In this document: positions 18,042-26,848 of the stretch, piece by piece
Layout of the letters: each line of letters opens with the position of its first letter
Numbering within the stretch: position 1 is the first letter of the stretch
From: Mycolicibacter sinensis
GTDB lineage: Bacteria; Actinomycetota; Actinomycetes; Mycobacteriales; Mycobacteriaceae
Assembly (NCBI RefSeq): GCF_001667375.1
Contig: NZ_LZIN01000081.1
Coordinates: 1-64,000 of the forward strand
Length of the DNA: 64,000 nt
Reading direction: 5' to 3'
Notes under the pieces: model-generated
Seen by the model: only the letters and a program-made list of their open reading frames with translations
Databases searched by the model: none
Told to the model about the DNA's origin: nothing
Made by a program: the position numbers and the translations under genes

Positions 18042-18509
18042 TTAGACCTGGGCGGTGGCCAGCAGCGCCCGGATGCCGTCGGGGATCGGCACCGGCCGCC
18101 GGGTGTTGCGGTCGACGTAGACGTGCACCCAGTGCCCGAGCGCGGCCGGCGGGGCAGGGTCCGCCTCTTTATCGGGGGCCCGGAACACCGCGAGCCGGTA
18201 GGTGACGCTGCTGCGCCCCAGCCGGGTGACCGCCAGGCCGACCGCCAGCCGATCCGGGAAGGCCAGCTCGCCCAGGAAACGGCAGCCCGACTCGGCCACC
18301 ACCCCCAGCTCCGGCATGCCAACCGGATCGACGTCGGGGGCGTTGGCCGCGATCCACCCGTTGATCGCGGTGTCGAACAGCTGGTAGTACACCGCGTTGT
18401 TGAGATGGCCGAACATGTCGTTGTCGGCCCAGCGGGTCAGCACCGGCCAGTGCACCGGAAAGTCCTGGCTGGTCAATCCTTCCGGGGCGGGCGGGACCGC
18501 GGCATTCAT
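18042..18509 (-). CDS. Acyl-CoA thioesterase, hotdog fold (Rv0163-like)
   Basis: This 155-aa 4-hydroxybenzoyl-CoA-thioesterase-type protein has the motif TRWADNDMFGHLNNAVYYQLFDTA at about residues 25-48. The aspartate and the HLNN segment form the usual active site. It should hydrolyse acyl-CoA; the acyl specificity is unknown. The ATG at 18509 was chosen over an upstream in-frame ATG at 18569 that would overlap the divergent dehydrogenase. Position next to the Rv0164-like and Rv0162c-like genes fits Rv0163. Only 14 bp separate it from the divergent start. Confidence 0.8.
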   Translation of the reverse strand: MNAAVPPAPEGLTSQDFPVHWPVLTRWADNDMFGHLNNAVYYQLFDTAINGWIAANAPDVDPVGMPELGVVAESGCRFLGELAFPDRLAVGLAVTRLGRSSVTYRLAVFRAPDKEADPAPPAALGHWVHVYVDRNTRRPVPIPDGIRALLATAQV

Positions 18510-18523
18510 GGTTGTATTCCAGC

Positions 18524-19627
18524 ATGGTTGCCATCCGTGGCGCGGTGCTGGAGCGGATCGGGGCGCCACGACCGTATGCCCGGTCTCGGCCGATCACGGT
18601 GAGCGAGCTGGAGCTGGCGCCGCCGGGACCGGGGGAACTGCTGGTCCGGGTGGAAGCCGCCGGAGTCTGCCATTCAGATCTGTCGGTGGTGGACGGCAAC
18701 CGGGTGCGGCCGGTGCCGATGCTGCTCGGCCACGAAGCGGCCGGCATCGTCGAGGCGACCGGCGACGGTGTCCACATCGCGCCCGGGCAGCGGGTGGTGC
18801 TGACCTTCCTGCCCCGGTGCGGGCATTGCCCGGCGTGCGCCACGGAGGGTCTGACCCCCTGCGAGCCGGGCAGCGCGGCCAACGGCGCGGGCACCCTGCT
18901 CGACGGCGGGATCCGGCTGCACCGGGCCGGGCAGCCGGTCTTCCACCATCTCGGTGTCTCCGGTTTCGCCACCCATGCGGTGGTCAGCGCGACCAGCGCC
19001 GTGCCGGTACCCGAGGACGTGCCGCCGTCGGTGGCGGCGTTGCTGGGATGCGCGGTGCTGACCGGCGGCGGCGCGGTGCTCAACGTGGCTCGCCCGGTGG
19101 CCGGGCAGACGGTGGCGGTGGTCGGGCTCGGCGGGGTCGGGATGGCGGCGGTGCTGACGGTGCTGGCGCACGACGGGGTCGAGGTGATCGCGATCGACCA
19201 GCTACCCGAGAAGCTCGCGGCGGCCAGCGGTCTGGGCGTGCAACGCACCTACACGCCGCAGCAGGCCGTCGACGCCGGCGTGCGCGTACCGATGGTGATC
19301 GAGGCGGTCGGTCATCCGGCCGCGCTGCAGACCGCGATCGATCTGACCGCGCCCGGGGGCCGCACTATCACCGTCGGCCTGCCGGCACCCGATGCTCGGA
19401 TCAGCCTGTCCCCGCTGGGCTTCGTGGCCGAAGGCCGCTCGCTGATCGGCAGCTATCTCGGCTCGTCGGTGCCCGCCCGGGACATCCCGAAGTTCGTCGC
19501 GCTGTGGCGCGCCGGCCAGCTGCCGGTCCAGCAGTTGGTGTCGGCGACCATCACCCTTGATGCCATCAACGAGGCGATGGACCGGTTGGCCGACGGCACC
19601 GCGGTGCGCCAGGTCATCACGTTCTGA
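18524..19627 (+). CDS. Zinc-dependent alcohol dehydrogenase (AdhE1/Rv0162c-like)
   Basis: This 367-aa medium-chain dehydrogenase has the catalytic zinc ligands in GVCHSDLS (residues 43-50) and GHEAAG. The structural-zinc loop CGHCPACATEGLTPC is intact, and the NAD site GLGGVG lies near 198. It oxidises an unidentified alcohol or reduces an aldehyde. It matches Rv0162c (adhE1) in position and orientation relative to the Rv0163/Rv0164 pair. The ATG at 18524 gives the canonical N-terminus MVAIRGAVLE; an ATG at 18512 would add four residues. Its 3' end overlaps the convergent monooxygenase by 11 nt. Confidence 0.88.
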   Translation: MVAIRGAVLERIGAPRPYARSRPITVSELELAPPGPGELLVRVEAAGVCHSDLSVVDGNRVRPVPMLLGHEAAGIVEATGDGVHIAPGQRVVLTFLPRCGHCPACATEGLTPCEPGSAANGAGTLLDGGIRLHRAGQPVFHHLGVSGFATHAVVSATSAVPVPEDVPPSVAALLGCAVLTGGGAVLNVARPVAGQTVAVVGLGGVGMAAVLTVLAHDGVEVIAIDQLPEKLAAASGLGVQRTYTPQQAVDAGVRVPMVIEAVGHPAALQTAIDLTAPGGRTITVGLPAPDARISLSPLGFVAEGRSLIGSYLGSSVPARDIPKFVALWRAGQLPVQQLVSATITLDAINEAMDRLADGTAVRQVITF

Positions 19628-21089
19628 CCGGGTCGGGTTCGAAGACGAAGTCGGCGGCCCGGAAGCGGCGGGTCATCGCCCAGAAGGCGCCGGCGCTGCG
19701 CGGCCACTGGGTGACCACCCGGCCGTTGGCCGCTCGGAAATAACTGCTGCAACGCGTGGTCCACACCGTGCCCTGCATCCAGCGGTCGATCTTGGCGACG
19801 AACGCGGCCAGCGCGGCGGGCCTCACCGCGACATAGGTCTTGCGCCGGCGCCGCAGATGTTTGAGCACCCGCACGATGTAGCGCGCTTGGGCTTCCAGCA
19901 CGAAGATGACGCTGTTGGAGCCGACGTTGGTGTTGGGTCCGTAGAGCATGAAGAAGTTGGGGAACCCGGGCATCGCCATGCCCAGGTAGGCCCGCGGCCC
20001 GTCGCGCCACACCTGCCGCAGACTGGCGCCCTCGCCCACCACCTCGATCTGGCCGAGGTAGTCCGTAGCGGCGTACCCGGTGGCGCAGACCACCACGTCG
20101 ACGTCGCACTCGGTGCCGTCCTCGGTGACCAGCGATCGCGAGCGCAGGGCCTTGGCCGGGCTGGTCACCACCTCGACGTTGGGCCGATTCAGCGCGGGCA
20201 GGTAGTCCGAGGAGAAGACCAGCCGTTTGCAGCCCAGCGGGTGGTCGGGGGTCAGCGCGGCGCGGAGCCGTTGGTCGGTGACGGCGTGGTCCAACAGCTT
20301 TCGTGCGGTGGCGGTGAACTCGGCCGTCTTGTCGCTGCCGTTCTCGATCACCGAGATGTTCGCCTCGCTGCGCAGCCACAGCCGCATCCGGTACAGCCGC
20401 TTGGCCAGCGGGACGCGGGTGAATACCCAGTGCTCCCGCGCGCTGTAGCGGCGATCCGGTTTGGGCAGGATCCAGGTCGGCGACCGCTGCACCGAATAAA
20501 CCTTCTCGGCGACCCGGGCCAACTCCGGCACCAGTTGCGCCGCGGTGGAACCCGTTCCGAGCACGGCGATTCTGGCGCCGTCGAGCCGCACCGAGTGATC
20601 CCAGCGCGCCGAGTGCATGACGGTGCCGGTGAACGGCTGCTCCTCGGCCAGGTCGGGCAGCACCGGCTGGGTGAAAAGGCCGACCGCCGAGACCACGACG
20701 TCGTACCGGTGCTCATTGCCGTCGGTGGTGGTCAGACACCATTGGCGGCGGTCGTGTTCCCACACCGCGGAGCGGATCTCGGTGCGCAGCATCAGGTGCG
20801 GCTGCAGACCGTGATCGGTGGCGCAGCGTTCGAAGTACGCCAGGATCTCGGGTTGCTTCGACCACTGCCGCGACCAGTGCGGGTTCAGGTCGAAGGAGTA
20901 GGAGTACAGATGCGATTTGACGTCGCACGCCAGCCCCGGATAGGTGTTGATCCGCCAGGTGCCGCCGACGCCGTCCTCCCGGTCGAAGATGGTGAAATCG
21001 GTGAAGCCCGCGCGCCGCAACAGGATTCCCAGCGCCAGGCCGCCCGGGCCGGCACCGATGATGCCGACGCTCAGCGGATCTGCAGGCAT
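19617..21089 (-). CDS. Flavin-containing monooxygenase, Baeyer-Villiger type
   Basis: This 490-aa protein has an FAD site GAGPGGLALG (about residues 12-21) and a second Rossmann motif GTGSTAAQL. The Baeyer-Villiger fingerprint FTGTVMHSARW (F-x-G-x3-H-x3-W) is complete. Such enzymes insert oxygen next to a ketone with NADPH and O2. It is the last gene of a minus-strand run starting near 26040; its ATG lies 19 nt inside the end of the SDR gene. The pathway context suggests degradation of a cyclic or branched ketone, but the substrate cannot be read from sequence. Confidence 0.88.
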   Translation of the reverse strand: MPADPLSVGIIGAGPGGLALGILLRRAGFTDFTIFDREDGVGGTWRINTYPGLACDVKSHLYSYSFDLNPHWSRQWSKQPEILAYFERCATDHGLQPHLMLRTEIRSAVWEHDRRQWCLTTTDGNEHRYDVVVSAVGLFTQPVLPDLAEEQPFTGTVMHSARWDHSVRLDGARIAVLGTGSTAAQLVPELARVAEKVYSVQRSPTWILPKPDRRYSAREHWVFTRVPLAKRLYRMRLWLRSEANISVIENGSDKTAEFTATARKLLDHAVTDQRLRAALTPDHPLGCKRLVFSSDYLPALNRPNVEVVTSPAKALRSRSLVTEDGTECDVDVVVCATGYAATDYLGQIEVVGEGASLRQVWRDGPRAYLGMAMPGFPNFFMLYGPNTNVGSNSVIFVLEAQARYIVRVLKHLRRRRKTYVAVRPAALAAFVAKIDRWMQGTVWTTRCSSYFRAANGRVVTQWPRSAGAFWAMTRRFRAADFVFEPDPVRT

Positions 21090-21802
21090 TGGCCGCCGTC
21101 CACGATCAGTTCGGCGCCGGTGATGAACGACGCCGCGTCAGACACCAGGAAGGCGACCGCGTCGGCCACCTCGCCCGGCCGGCCGAGCCGCCCGGTCGAG
21201 GCCACCGCGGCAAGTCGCTGCTGGGTGCCCGCGTCGAGCATCGGGGTGGCGATCGGCCCGGGAAAGACCGCGTTGACCCGGATCCCGGCCGTTGCCAGTT
21301 CGGCGGCGACGGTCTGGGTCAGGCCGCGCAACGCCCACTTCGACGATCCGTAGGCGCTGTGCTGCGGAAAGGGCCGGATCGCCCCGGTGCTGCAGGTGTT
21401 CACGATGGCGGCGCCCTCGGCGGTGCGAAGTTGCGGTAGCGCCGCCTGGGTGCCTAGGAAGGGGCCGAGACAGTTGACCCGCCAAGCGTTTTCGAAAGCC
21501 TCCGGGGTTTCATCGGCGATCGCCGCCCGGTGCAGAGTGCCGGCGTTGTTGATCAGCGCGGTCAGCGCCCCGAAGCGTTGCACGGTCGCTGCCACCGCGG
21601 CGTCCCATTGCGCCGGGGAGGTCACGTCGAGCGCGAGCCCGATCACCGCGTCATCGTCCCGCGCACTGATCGCGGCCCCCAGTTCCGTTTCGTTGATGTC
21701 GCAGGCGGCGACGGCGAACCCGTCGGCGCGCAACCGTTCCACGATCGCCCAGCCCTGGCCGCGGGCGGCGCCGGTAACCAAAGCCACTCGCGGTTGCCCC
21801 AT
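21071..21802 (-). CDS. Short-chain dehydrogenase/reductase (SDR)
   Basis: This 243-aa classical SDR has the cofactor motif TGAARGQG (about residues 10-17), NNAG, the catalytic YGSSK (YxxxK) and a C-terminal SFITGAELIVDGGQ. It should interconvert an alcohol and a ketone with NAD(P). The ATG at 21802 overlaps the aldolase stop as TGATG; an in-frame start 45 nt upstream was rejected. The next gene is the Baeyer-Villiger-type enzyme, so an alcohol to ketone to ester sequence is plausible but inferred. Confidence 0.9.
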   Translation of the reverse strand: MGQPRVALVTGAARGQGWAIVERLRADGFAVAACDINETELGAAISARDDDAVIGLALDVTSPAQWDAAVAATVQRFGALTALINNAGTLHRAAIADETPEAFENAWRVNCLGPFLGTQAALPQLRTAEGAAIVNTCSTGAIRPFPQHSAYGSSKWALRGLTQTVAAELATAGIRVNAVFPGPIATPMLDAGTQQRLAAVASTGRLGRPGEVADAVAFLVSDAASFITGAELIVDGGQCLQIR

Positions 21803-22554
21803 CAGTGCCTGCCCCTGGCCTCGTTGAGATGCTCGAGCGCCCCGCACCGTAGCGCCTGGGATTCGGCGGCCAGCGTGATCATCTGGTAGCCCAGCCCGGC
21901 CAGGGTGCGCCCACCCGCACCGGATCCGCCGTGCGCTGCGGCGATGACGCCCGCCGCGGACGCCGCCTGCTGGATCCGGGTCATCGCCTCCCGCAGGTCG
22001 GGGTGGGTGGTGGCCTGGGTGACGTCGACGCCCATCGAGACCGCCAGATCGGCGGGCCCGACGTAGACCCCGGCCAGTCCGGGTACCGCGCAGATCTGCT
22101 TCACCTCGTCCAGTGCGCCGGCGGTTTCGATCATGGCGAACACGTCCGCCCGCGACTCCAAGGCGGTCAGGTCACGGCCCAGCGCCGGCCGCAGCGGACC
22201 GAAGCTGCGGACTCCGCCCGGTGGGTATCGCGCGGCGGAGACCGCGGCCGCCGCCTGCTCGGCGGTTTCGATCATCGCGATGATCACCGCGTCGGCCCCG
22301 GCGTCGAGCACCCGCCCGATCGGCGCGGGATCGGCATTCGGCAGCCGCACCGCCGTGGCGATCGGCAGGTGTTCGACGTAGCGCAGCAGTTGTGCGATCG
22401 CGGCGTCGTCGAGATAACTGTGCTGGGCGTCGAAGCCCACGTAGTCATAGCCCGCCCGGGCGAATTCCTCCGGCCCGAGCACGGTCGGCCCGGTGATCCA
22501 CCCGCCCCACAGCGGTGTCCGCTCGGTCAGCGCGGCACGCAACGCCGACATCAT
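21802..22554 (-). CDS. HpcH/HpaI-family aldolase
   Basis: This 250-aa class II pyruvate-type aldolase has GGWITGPTVLGPEEFARAGYDYVGFDAQHS at the N-terminus and the phosphate/pyruvate loop GVYVGPADLAVSMG near residue 170. Acidic metal ligands sit in MIETAGALDEV. Family members cleave 2-keto-4-hydroxy acids into pyruvate and an aldehyde, usually late in ring-degradation pathways. The ATG overlaps the dehydrogenase stop as ATGA; a second ATG follows immediately. The preceding alcohol dehydrogenase gene may process its product. Confidence 0.88.
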   Translation of the reverse strand: MMSALRAALTERTPLWGGWITGPTVLGPEEFARAGYDYVGFDAQHSYLDDAAIAQLLRYVEHLPIATAVRLPNADPAPIGRVLDAGADAVIIAMIETAEQAAAAVSAARYPPGGVRSFGPLRPALGRDLTALESRADVFAMIETAGALDEVKQICAVPGLAGVYVGPADLAVSMGVDVTQATTHPDLREAMTRIQQAASAAGVIAAAHGGSGAGGRTLAGLGYQMITLAAESQALRCGALEHLNEARGRH

Positions 22555-23519
22555 CCGACGATCGCGATCTTGACCCGATCCGGCACCGGACGGGACGCCA
22601 GTTCGAAGGCGGCCTGCGCGTCGTGGTCACCGAAGACATGGGTGACGTAGCTGCCCAGCAGGTCGGGATGCTCGGCGGCGAATTTGCTTGCGGCGTCCAG
22701 CATCCGCGCCCGGTCCCGGGTCACCCCGGAGATCAACGTCAGATTGTTGCGCAGCATGGTGCGCATGCTGATCGGGTAGCTGTCGTCGTCGGGGACACCG
22801 AAGTAGAAGACGGTGCCGCCGGGCGCGACGGCGTCGATGGCGTGGCTCAGGGTGGCGACCTGGTGGCCGACCGCCTCGATCACGATCTCCGGCCGGTCGC
22901 CGGCGTCGAGGTGATGCACCCAGCGGTCGCTGGTGGACTGCACCACGGTGTCGACGCCGAACGCGGCGGCGACAGCGCGCCGGTCGACCGGGTCGACGCC
23001 GGTGACGTGGCGCGCGCCGGCCGCTTTGGCGACCGCACTGAACAGCAGACCGATCGAGCCCTGCCCGAGCACCGCCACGTGGCGGCCGGCCAGGTCGGGA
23101 AGTTGTTCGACTGCGTAGAGCACACACGCCAGCGGTTGCAGACCCACCGCGTGCTCGGGCGCCAGCGTCGGGTCGTGGCCGGCGAGCCCGTCGCCGTCGG
23201 CGATCACCCGCTGCATCAAACCGTCGAAGCCCGATGCCCAGCCGACGACCCGGTCGCCGGGGCGGTGGCGCGGGTGCCGGCTGGCGATCACGTCTCCGAC
23301 GATCTCGTGAATCGGGAAGCCGTTCTTCTCCGCCGCGCGGGCACCGCTGTCCCCGGGCAGTCTGCCCTGCGCGCCGCGGAAGGCGGGCAGGTCGCTGCCG
23401 CACACGCCGGCGGCGACGAACGCCAGCAGCACCTGGCCCTCGTCGACCTGGTCCTCGGCGAGGTCGGGGACGTCGATCCGCTCGAATGCATAGGGCGCGA
23501 TCAGCCGGTGGGCCCACAT
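22551..23519 (-). CDS. Zinc-binding alcohol dehydrogenase-like protein without structural zinc loop
   Basis: This 322-aa medium-chain dehydrogenase has GVCGSDLPAFRG (catalytic cysteine), HEIVGDVI and a cofactor site GQGSIGLLF. The four-cysteine structural-zinc loop of classical alcohol dehydrogenases is missing, and the protein is about 30-40 residues shorter than those. Substrate is unknown. It lies between the P450 gene (3 nt gap) and the aldolase gene (4 nt overlap), so it belongs to the same transcript. Confidence 0.85.
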   Translation of the reverse strand: MWAHRLIAPYAFERIDVPDLAEDQVDEGQVLLAFVAAGVCGSDLPAFRGAQGRLPGDSGARAAEKNGFPIHEIVGDVIASRHPRHRPGDRVVGWASGFDGLMQRVIADGDGLAGHDPTLAPEHAVGLQPLACVLYAVEQLPDLAGRHVAVLGQGSIGLLFSAVAKAAGARHVTGVDPVDRRAVAAAFGVDTVVQSTSDRWVHHLDAGDRPEIVIEAVGHQVATLSHAIDAVAPGGTVFYFGVPDDDSYPISMRTMLRNNLTLISGVTRDRARMLDAASKFAAEHPDLLGSYVTHVFGDHDAQAAFELASRPVPDRVKIAIVG

Positions 23520-23522
23520 GTT

Positions 23523-24749
23523 TCAGACCTCCACCGGGATGGAGTTCCAGCCCCACTGGAAACTCGACGGCAGCCTGGTCGCGCCGTCGTCGACGATGCG
23601 GTAGTCGCCGACCCGGCGCAGCCATTCGGTCACCAGCACAGTGACTTCCAGGCGCGCCAGGTGGTAGCCGATGCAGAAGTGCTGTCCGCGGCCGAAAGCC
23701 AGCGACCGGGTGATCGGGCGGTTCCATCGGAATTCGTCGGGCTCGGGGTATTGGCGCTCGTCGCGGCTGGCCGAGGCCAGCAGCGTGATGATGCGCTGTC
23801 CCGGCGCGATGGTGGTGTCGTGCAGCGTGAAGGGTTTGCGGGCGGTGCGGGCGAACCATTGTGCCGGGGCGCAGAAGCGGATCATCTCCTCGCAGGCCAG
23901 TTCCACGCTGCTCAGGTCGGCTCGTACCTCGGCGAGTTGGTCGGGACGGCGCGCCAGCTCCCACAGCCCATGCGCGACGATCTTGGGCACCGTCTCGGTG
24001 CCGCCGATGAAGATGCACAGCAGCTGGGTGGCGGCTTCGACGTCGTCGAGGGGGCGGCCATCGGGCAGTCGGTAGCGCAGCATCCCGTCGACGATCGAAA
24101 GGTCGTCGCGCGCATTGGCGGCGCGCCGGGCCTGTACGGCCGGGATGAGGTACTGCAGGTAGTTGGGCCGCGCCGCGGCAGTGTCGACGCCGCTGCCGGC
24201 CTGCGCCAAGCTGCCGGCGTTCACGGCGGCCAGCACGTCGGCCGCCAGCTCGAGCGGGATACCGAGCAGCTCGCACACCACTTGGGCCACCACGATTCCG
24301 CCGTAGTCACCGGTGAGGTCGAAGCGGCCCTGCGGCAGCAGCTCATCAAGGCGCTGATTGGCCAGCGTGCGGATCCGCTCCGCCCAGTCGGTCACCGACC
24401 GGGGCCGAAACGCCGGTGACTGCAGCCGGCGGATGTCGTCGTAGATCGGTTTGTCGAAGACGGCGTGAAACGGAAGCGGTGTCAGCGGCGGATCCGGCAC
24501 CGGCCCGGTGTTGTGGTGGGCCAGTACGTTGGCCGCGGGCAGGGTGCCCTCGGAGGCGACGAACGTGCCGTCACTGACCGCGAGCACCTCCCAGATGTCG
24601 TCGAACCGGGATATCGCATACAGATCCCATTTCGGCACGTAGTACACCGGATGGTGATCGCGCAGCACGCGGTAATACGGCAGCGGGTCGGCCATCACCG
24701 CCGGATCGAACGGGTCATACGAGAAGTCCGCGTCCACAACCGTTTTCAT
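23523..24749 (-). CDS. Cytochrome P450
   Basis: This 408-aa soluble bacterial P450 has the heme-binding loop FGRGQHFCIG near residue 353 and an ExxR motif in CEEMIRF. The I-helix IFIGGTETV has the usual acidic-threonine pair but glycine in place of alanine before it. Partners would be a ferredoxin and reductase encoded elsewhere; none is in this run. The ATG overlaps the preceding stop as ATGA. It is probably the initial hydroxylase of the gene run, with an unidentified substrate. Confidence 0.92.
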   Translation of the reverse strand: MKTVVDADFSYDPFDPAVMADPLPYYRVLRDHHPVYYVPKWDLYAISRFDDIWEVLAVSDGTFVASEGTLPAANVLAHHNTGPVPDPPLTPLPFHAVFDKPIYDDIRRLQSPAFRPRSVTDWAERIRTLANQRLDELLPQGRFDLTGDYGGIVVAQVVCELLGIPLELAADVLAAVNAGSLAQAGSGVDTAAARPNYLQYLIPAVQARRAANARDDLSIVDGMLRYRLPDGRPLDDVEAATQLLCIFIGGTETVPKIVAHGLWELARRPDQLAEVRADLSSVELACEEMIRFCAPAQWFARTARKPFTLHDTTIAPGQRIITLLASASRDERQYPEPDEFRWNRPITRSLAFGRGQHFCIGYHLARLEVTVLVTEWLRRVGDYRIVDDGATRLPSSFQWGWNSIPVEV

Positions 24750-25462
24750 GCGGTGCCTCCCTGGAGTGGGGAGGGCGGCAGCGCCTGCAGGATGGAGTCC
24801 TCCCAGCCGTCCCGCAGTGCCGGGGCCACGCTCATCCAGGTCACGATCTCAGCCGGCGGCTGGTCCTTCCAGGACGGGTAGTGCTGGGCGAAGCAGTCCC
24901 AGTCGCCGTCGAGCGCCCAGTAATGGATCACCTCGTTGAAGCGGAACGTGGTGGTGAACGAACCGAGCCAGCGTTTGCCGGTGCGTTCGGACCACGGCAC
25001 GTACAGTCGCTCCAGTTCCCGGATGTAGTCATCCTGGCGACCGGGCTTGGTCTGCATGATCTCCTGAATCACCACGGTGGCATCGAAGTCGATGTCGCAG
25101 AGTTGCGACAGCGTCTTGTTGTGCGGGCCGGGATACATGATGCGGCCCTCGCCGGATGCGCCGATGCCGGCGAGGTAGGCCGACCACTCGGCGGCGGAGC
25201 GTTCGTGGCTGCCGCCGCGGCCCTGCGCCCGACCGATGCGGGCGTAGTCGGCGAAGGCGTCGATCTCCCAGAGGACCGTGGCCTGCGGCCAGTGGCCGTT
25301 GTAGCGGGTGGTCTCCCATACTGCGAACAGTCGCGCGCCCAGCTCGCTCATCATCGGCTGGTAGATCTCGGTGAACGCACCGGTGAAGTCGGCGGTCAGG
25401 CCGCGGCCGAGATCGATGGTCTCGTGCAGATACAGCAGGGTGTGGTCGTAGTGCTTGCGCAT
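24746..25462 (-). CDS. Dimeric alpha/beta-barrel (NIPSNAP-like) protein
   Basis: This 238-aa protein begins MRKHYDHTLLYLHETIDLG and contains two similar halves rich in Trp/Tyr. Each half has the barrel-type pattern of a substrate-size beta strand followed by helix, for example LFAVWETTRYNGHWPQATVLWEID and later RWLGSFTTTFRFNEVIHYWALDG. This suggests a NIPSNAP or Dabb-like fold. No catalytic motif is recognised. Start ATG at 25462 overlaps the upstream stop as TGATG. Tight coupling to the P450 gene suggests it acts on the same compound. Confidence 0.6.
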   Translation of the reverse strand: MRKHYDHTLLYLHETIDLGRGLTADFTGAFTEIYQPMMSELGARLFAVWETTRYNGHWPQATVLWEIDAFADYARIGRAQGRGGSHERSAAEWSAYLAGIGASGEGRIMYPGPHNKTLSQLCDIDFDATVVIQEIMQTKPGRQDDYIRELERLYVPWSERTGKRWLGSFTTTFRFNEVIHYWALDGDWDCFAQHYPSWKDQPPAEIVTWMSVAPALRDGWEDSILQALPPSPLQGGTA

Positions 25463-26040
25463 CAATCGACCGGCATCAGATCGGAACCGACCGGCAGGCA
25501 ACGCTTCTGGTCACTGCGGAACAGCTCCGGAGCGTCGATCCGGCCGTCGGCCCGGGCGTCGGCGGCCATCAGGGCTTGGCGCTTGAAAGCCCGGCCCGCC
25601 ACAGTCAGCACGTGGCGCACCGCGCTGAGTCGCTGATTCACCGCCATCGGCCAGCCTTCGCCCCACAGCACGACCTCGGTCACACTGCGCCGCAGCGCCG
25701 ACTGCACCCGCCGGCAGATCCGGGGATCTTCGGCGAAGGCGTCGGTGAGAACCGCCAGGCCGTGACCGGCCGCATCGCCGGTGGCTGCGGCCAGCTCGGT
25801 CTCCAGGTCCGCGGTCTGCACGCCGAGGATCTGCAGCGGCCGGAGGTCCTGATGCGGGGGCAGCAGGACGTTGACGTCCCACCCGGTCGCCACCCGGTGA
25901 TACAGCCACCCTCCGGCCGCCTGCACCAGCGCGGTGACATCGAGCGCGATGACATCGAGGCGATAGCGCAGATGCGGATCCTCGGCCGGCGGGTCCAGCG
26001 CCGCAGCGGTGCTCGTCATCGCATCATCCCAGCTCGTCAT
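25462..26040 (-). CDS. Conserved-looking protein of unknown function, first gene of P450 run
   Basis: This 192-aa protein is not recognised. It has no signal peptide or membrane span and contains the segments YRLDVIALDVTALVQAAGGWLYHR and VTEVVLWGEGWPMAVNQRLSAV. The pattern resembles a soluble alpha/beta protein. A second in-frame ATG at 26019 is possible. It is the promoter-proximal gene of the seven-gene minus-strand run and is translationally coupled to the alpha/beta-barrel gene. Upstream lies a gap with an ACTTTGTAAAGT palindrome shared with another promoter in this window. Confidence 0.65.
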   Translation of the reverse strand: MTSWDDAMTSTAAALDPPAEDPHLRYRLDVIALDVTALVQAAGGWLYHRVATGWDVNVLLPPHQDLRPLQILGVQTADLETELAAATGDAAGHGLAVLTDAFAEDPRICRRVQSALRRSVTEVVLWGEGWPMAVNQRLSAVRHVLTVAGRAFKRQALMAADARADGRIDAPELFRSDQKRCLPVGSDLMPVD

Positions 26041-26124
26041 GAGAATCCGGTGGGCATCACCGGGCCCGGCGGGTACCGCCCAGCCGCGTGACGCAACTCA
26101 TGGGAGATATTACAGTTGAGGCCT

Positions 26125-26136
26125 ACTTTGTAAAGT
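26125..26136. promoter_or_regulatory. ACTTTgtAAAGT palindrome, candidate operator site 1
   Basis: This is a perfect inverted repeat with 5-bp arms (ACTTT/AAAGT) and a 2-bp centre in the divergent gap between the P450 run and the DUF427 gene. Read on the minus strand it is followed by GTAGGCCT-type flanking sequence also found at 27768-27786, sharing AAAGTAGGCCT. The nearby TetR regulator at 29539 is the likely ligand, by inference. Confidence 0.55.
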
Positions 26137-26164
26137 CACAATCTGAACAAGGGGGTGCGGTGAA

Positions 26165-26848
26165 ATGAGTCTGGTTGCCGGGCGCGGCCCGCTCAGCACC
26201 GAGCGCGCCGGCTGGTTCTCCCCCGAGATCGCCGGAGATCTGGTGTACGTGGACCCGCACCCCCGCCGGGTGCAGGCGGTCCGCGCTGACCGCATCGTGC
26301 TGGACACCGAACGCGTCGTGCTGGTGCACCGCCGAGGCCACCCACTGTCCTACGCCTTTGCCGCTGAGGCCGTCGGCGATCTGCCGCACCAAGCCGTGCC
26401 GGAGGCGCCCGGCTTCGTCCGCGTCCCGTGGGATGCCGTGGACACCTGGTTCGAGGAGGGCCGCGAGCTGGTGCACTACCCACCCAATCCCTATCACCGG
26501 GTCGACTGCCGGCCTACCCGGCGCACACTGCGGGTGCAGGTCGCCGGCGTGCCCCTGGTGGACACCGACCGCACCGTGATCGTGTTCGAGACCGCCTTGG
26601 CGCCACGGCTGTACGTCGCTTCCGAACTCGTCCGCACCGAGCTGCTACAGCCGTCGCCGACCTCGACCTACTGCAACTACAAGGGCTACGCGAAATACTG
26701 GTCTGCGGTCGTCGGCGACACCGTCGTGCAGGACGTGGCCTGGTGTTACCCCGAGCCGCTGCCCGAAAGCCTGCCGATCGCAGGGTTTTTCAGCTTCGAC
26801 CTGGACCGCGCCGACGGATACGCGCAACTGCCACCGGGTGGGCTATAG
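26165..26848 (+). CDS. DUF427 domain protein, apparently two copies of the domain
   Basis: This 227-aa protein carries a full C-terminal DUF427 domain (about residues 125-215), with the hallmark TYCNYKGYAKYWSAVVGDTVVQDVAWCYPEP. A weaker N-terminal half (about 30-95, RVQAVRADRIVLDTERVVLV) resembles the first strands of the same domain. The biochemical function of the family is unknown. A GGGGG stretch 8-12 nt before the ATG may act as ribosome binding site. It is divergent from the P450 run across the palindromic gap and convergent with the thioesterase gene (6-nt overlap). A second DUF427 gene lies at 41903. Confidence 0.85.
   Translation: MSLVAGRGPLSTERAGWFSPEIAGDLVYVDPHPRRVQAVRADRIVLDTERVVLVHRRGHPLSYAFAAEAVGDLPHQAVPEAPGFVRVPWDAVDTWFEEGRELVHYPPNPYHRVDCRPTRRTLRVQVAGVPLVDTDRTVIVFETALAPRLYVASELVRTELLQPSPTSTYCNYKGYAKYWSAVVGDTVVQDVAWCYPEPLPESLPIAGFFSFDLDRADGYAQLPPGGL

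Noticed and set aside
22515..24419. 634-codon open frame on the plus strand
   Set aside because: It lies opposite the alcohol dehydrogenase and P450 genes and has shadow composition (Arg, Gly, Val, His) with no recognisable motif.
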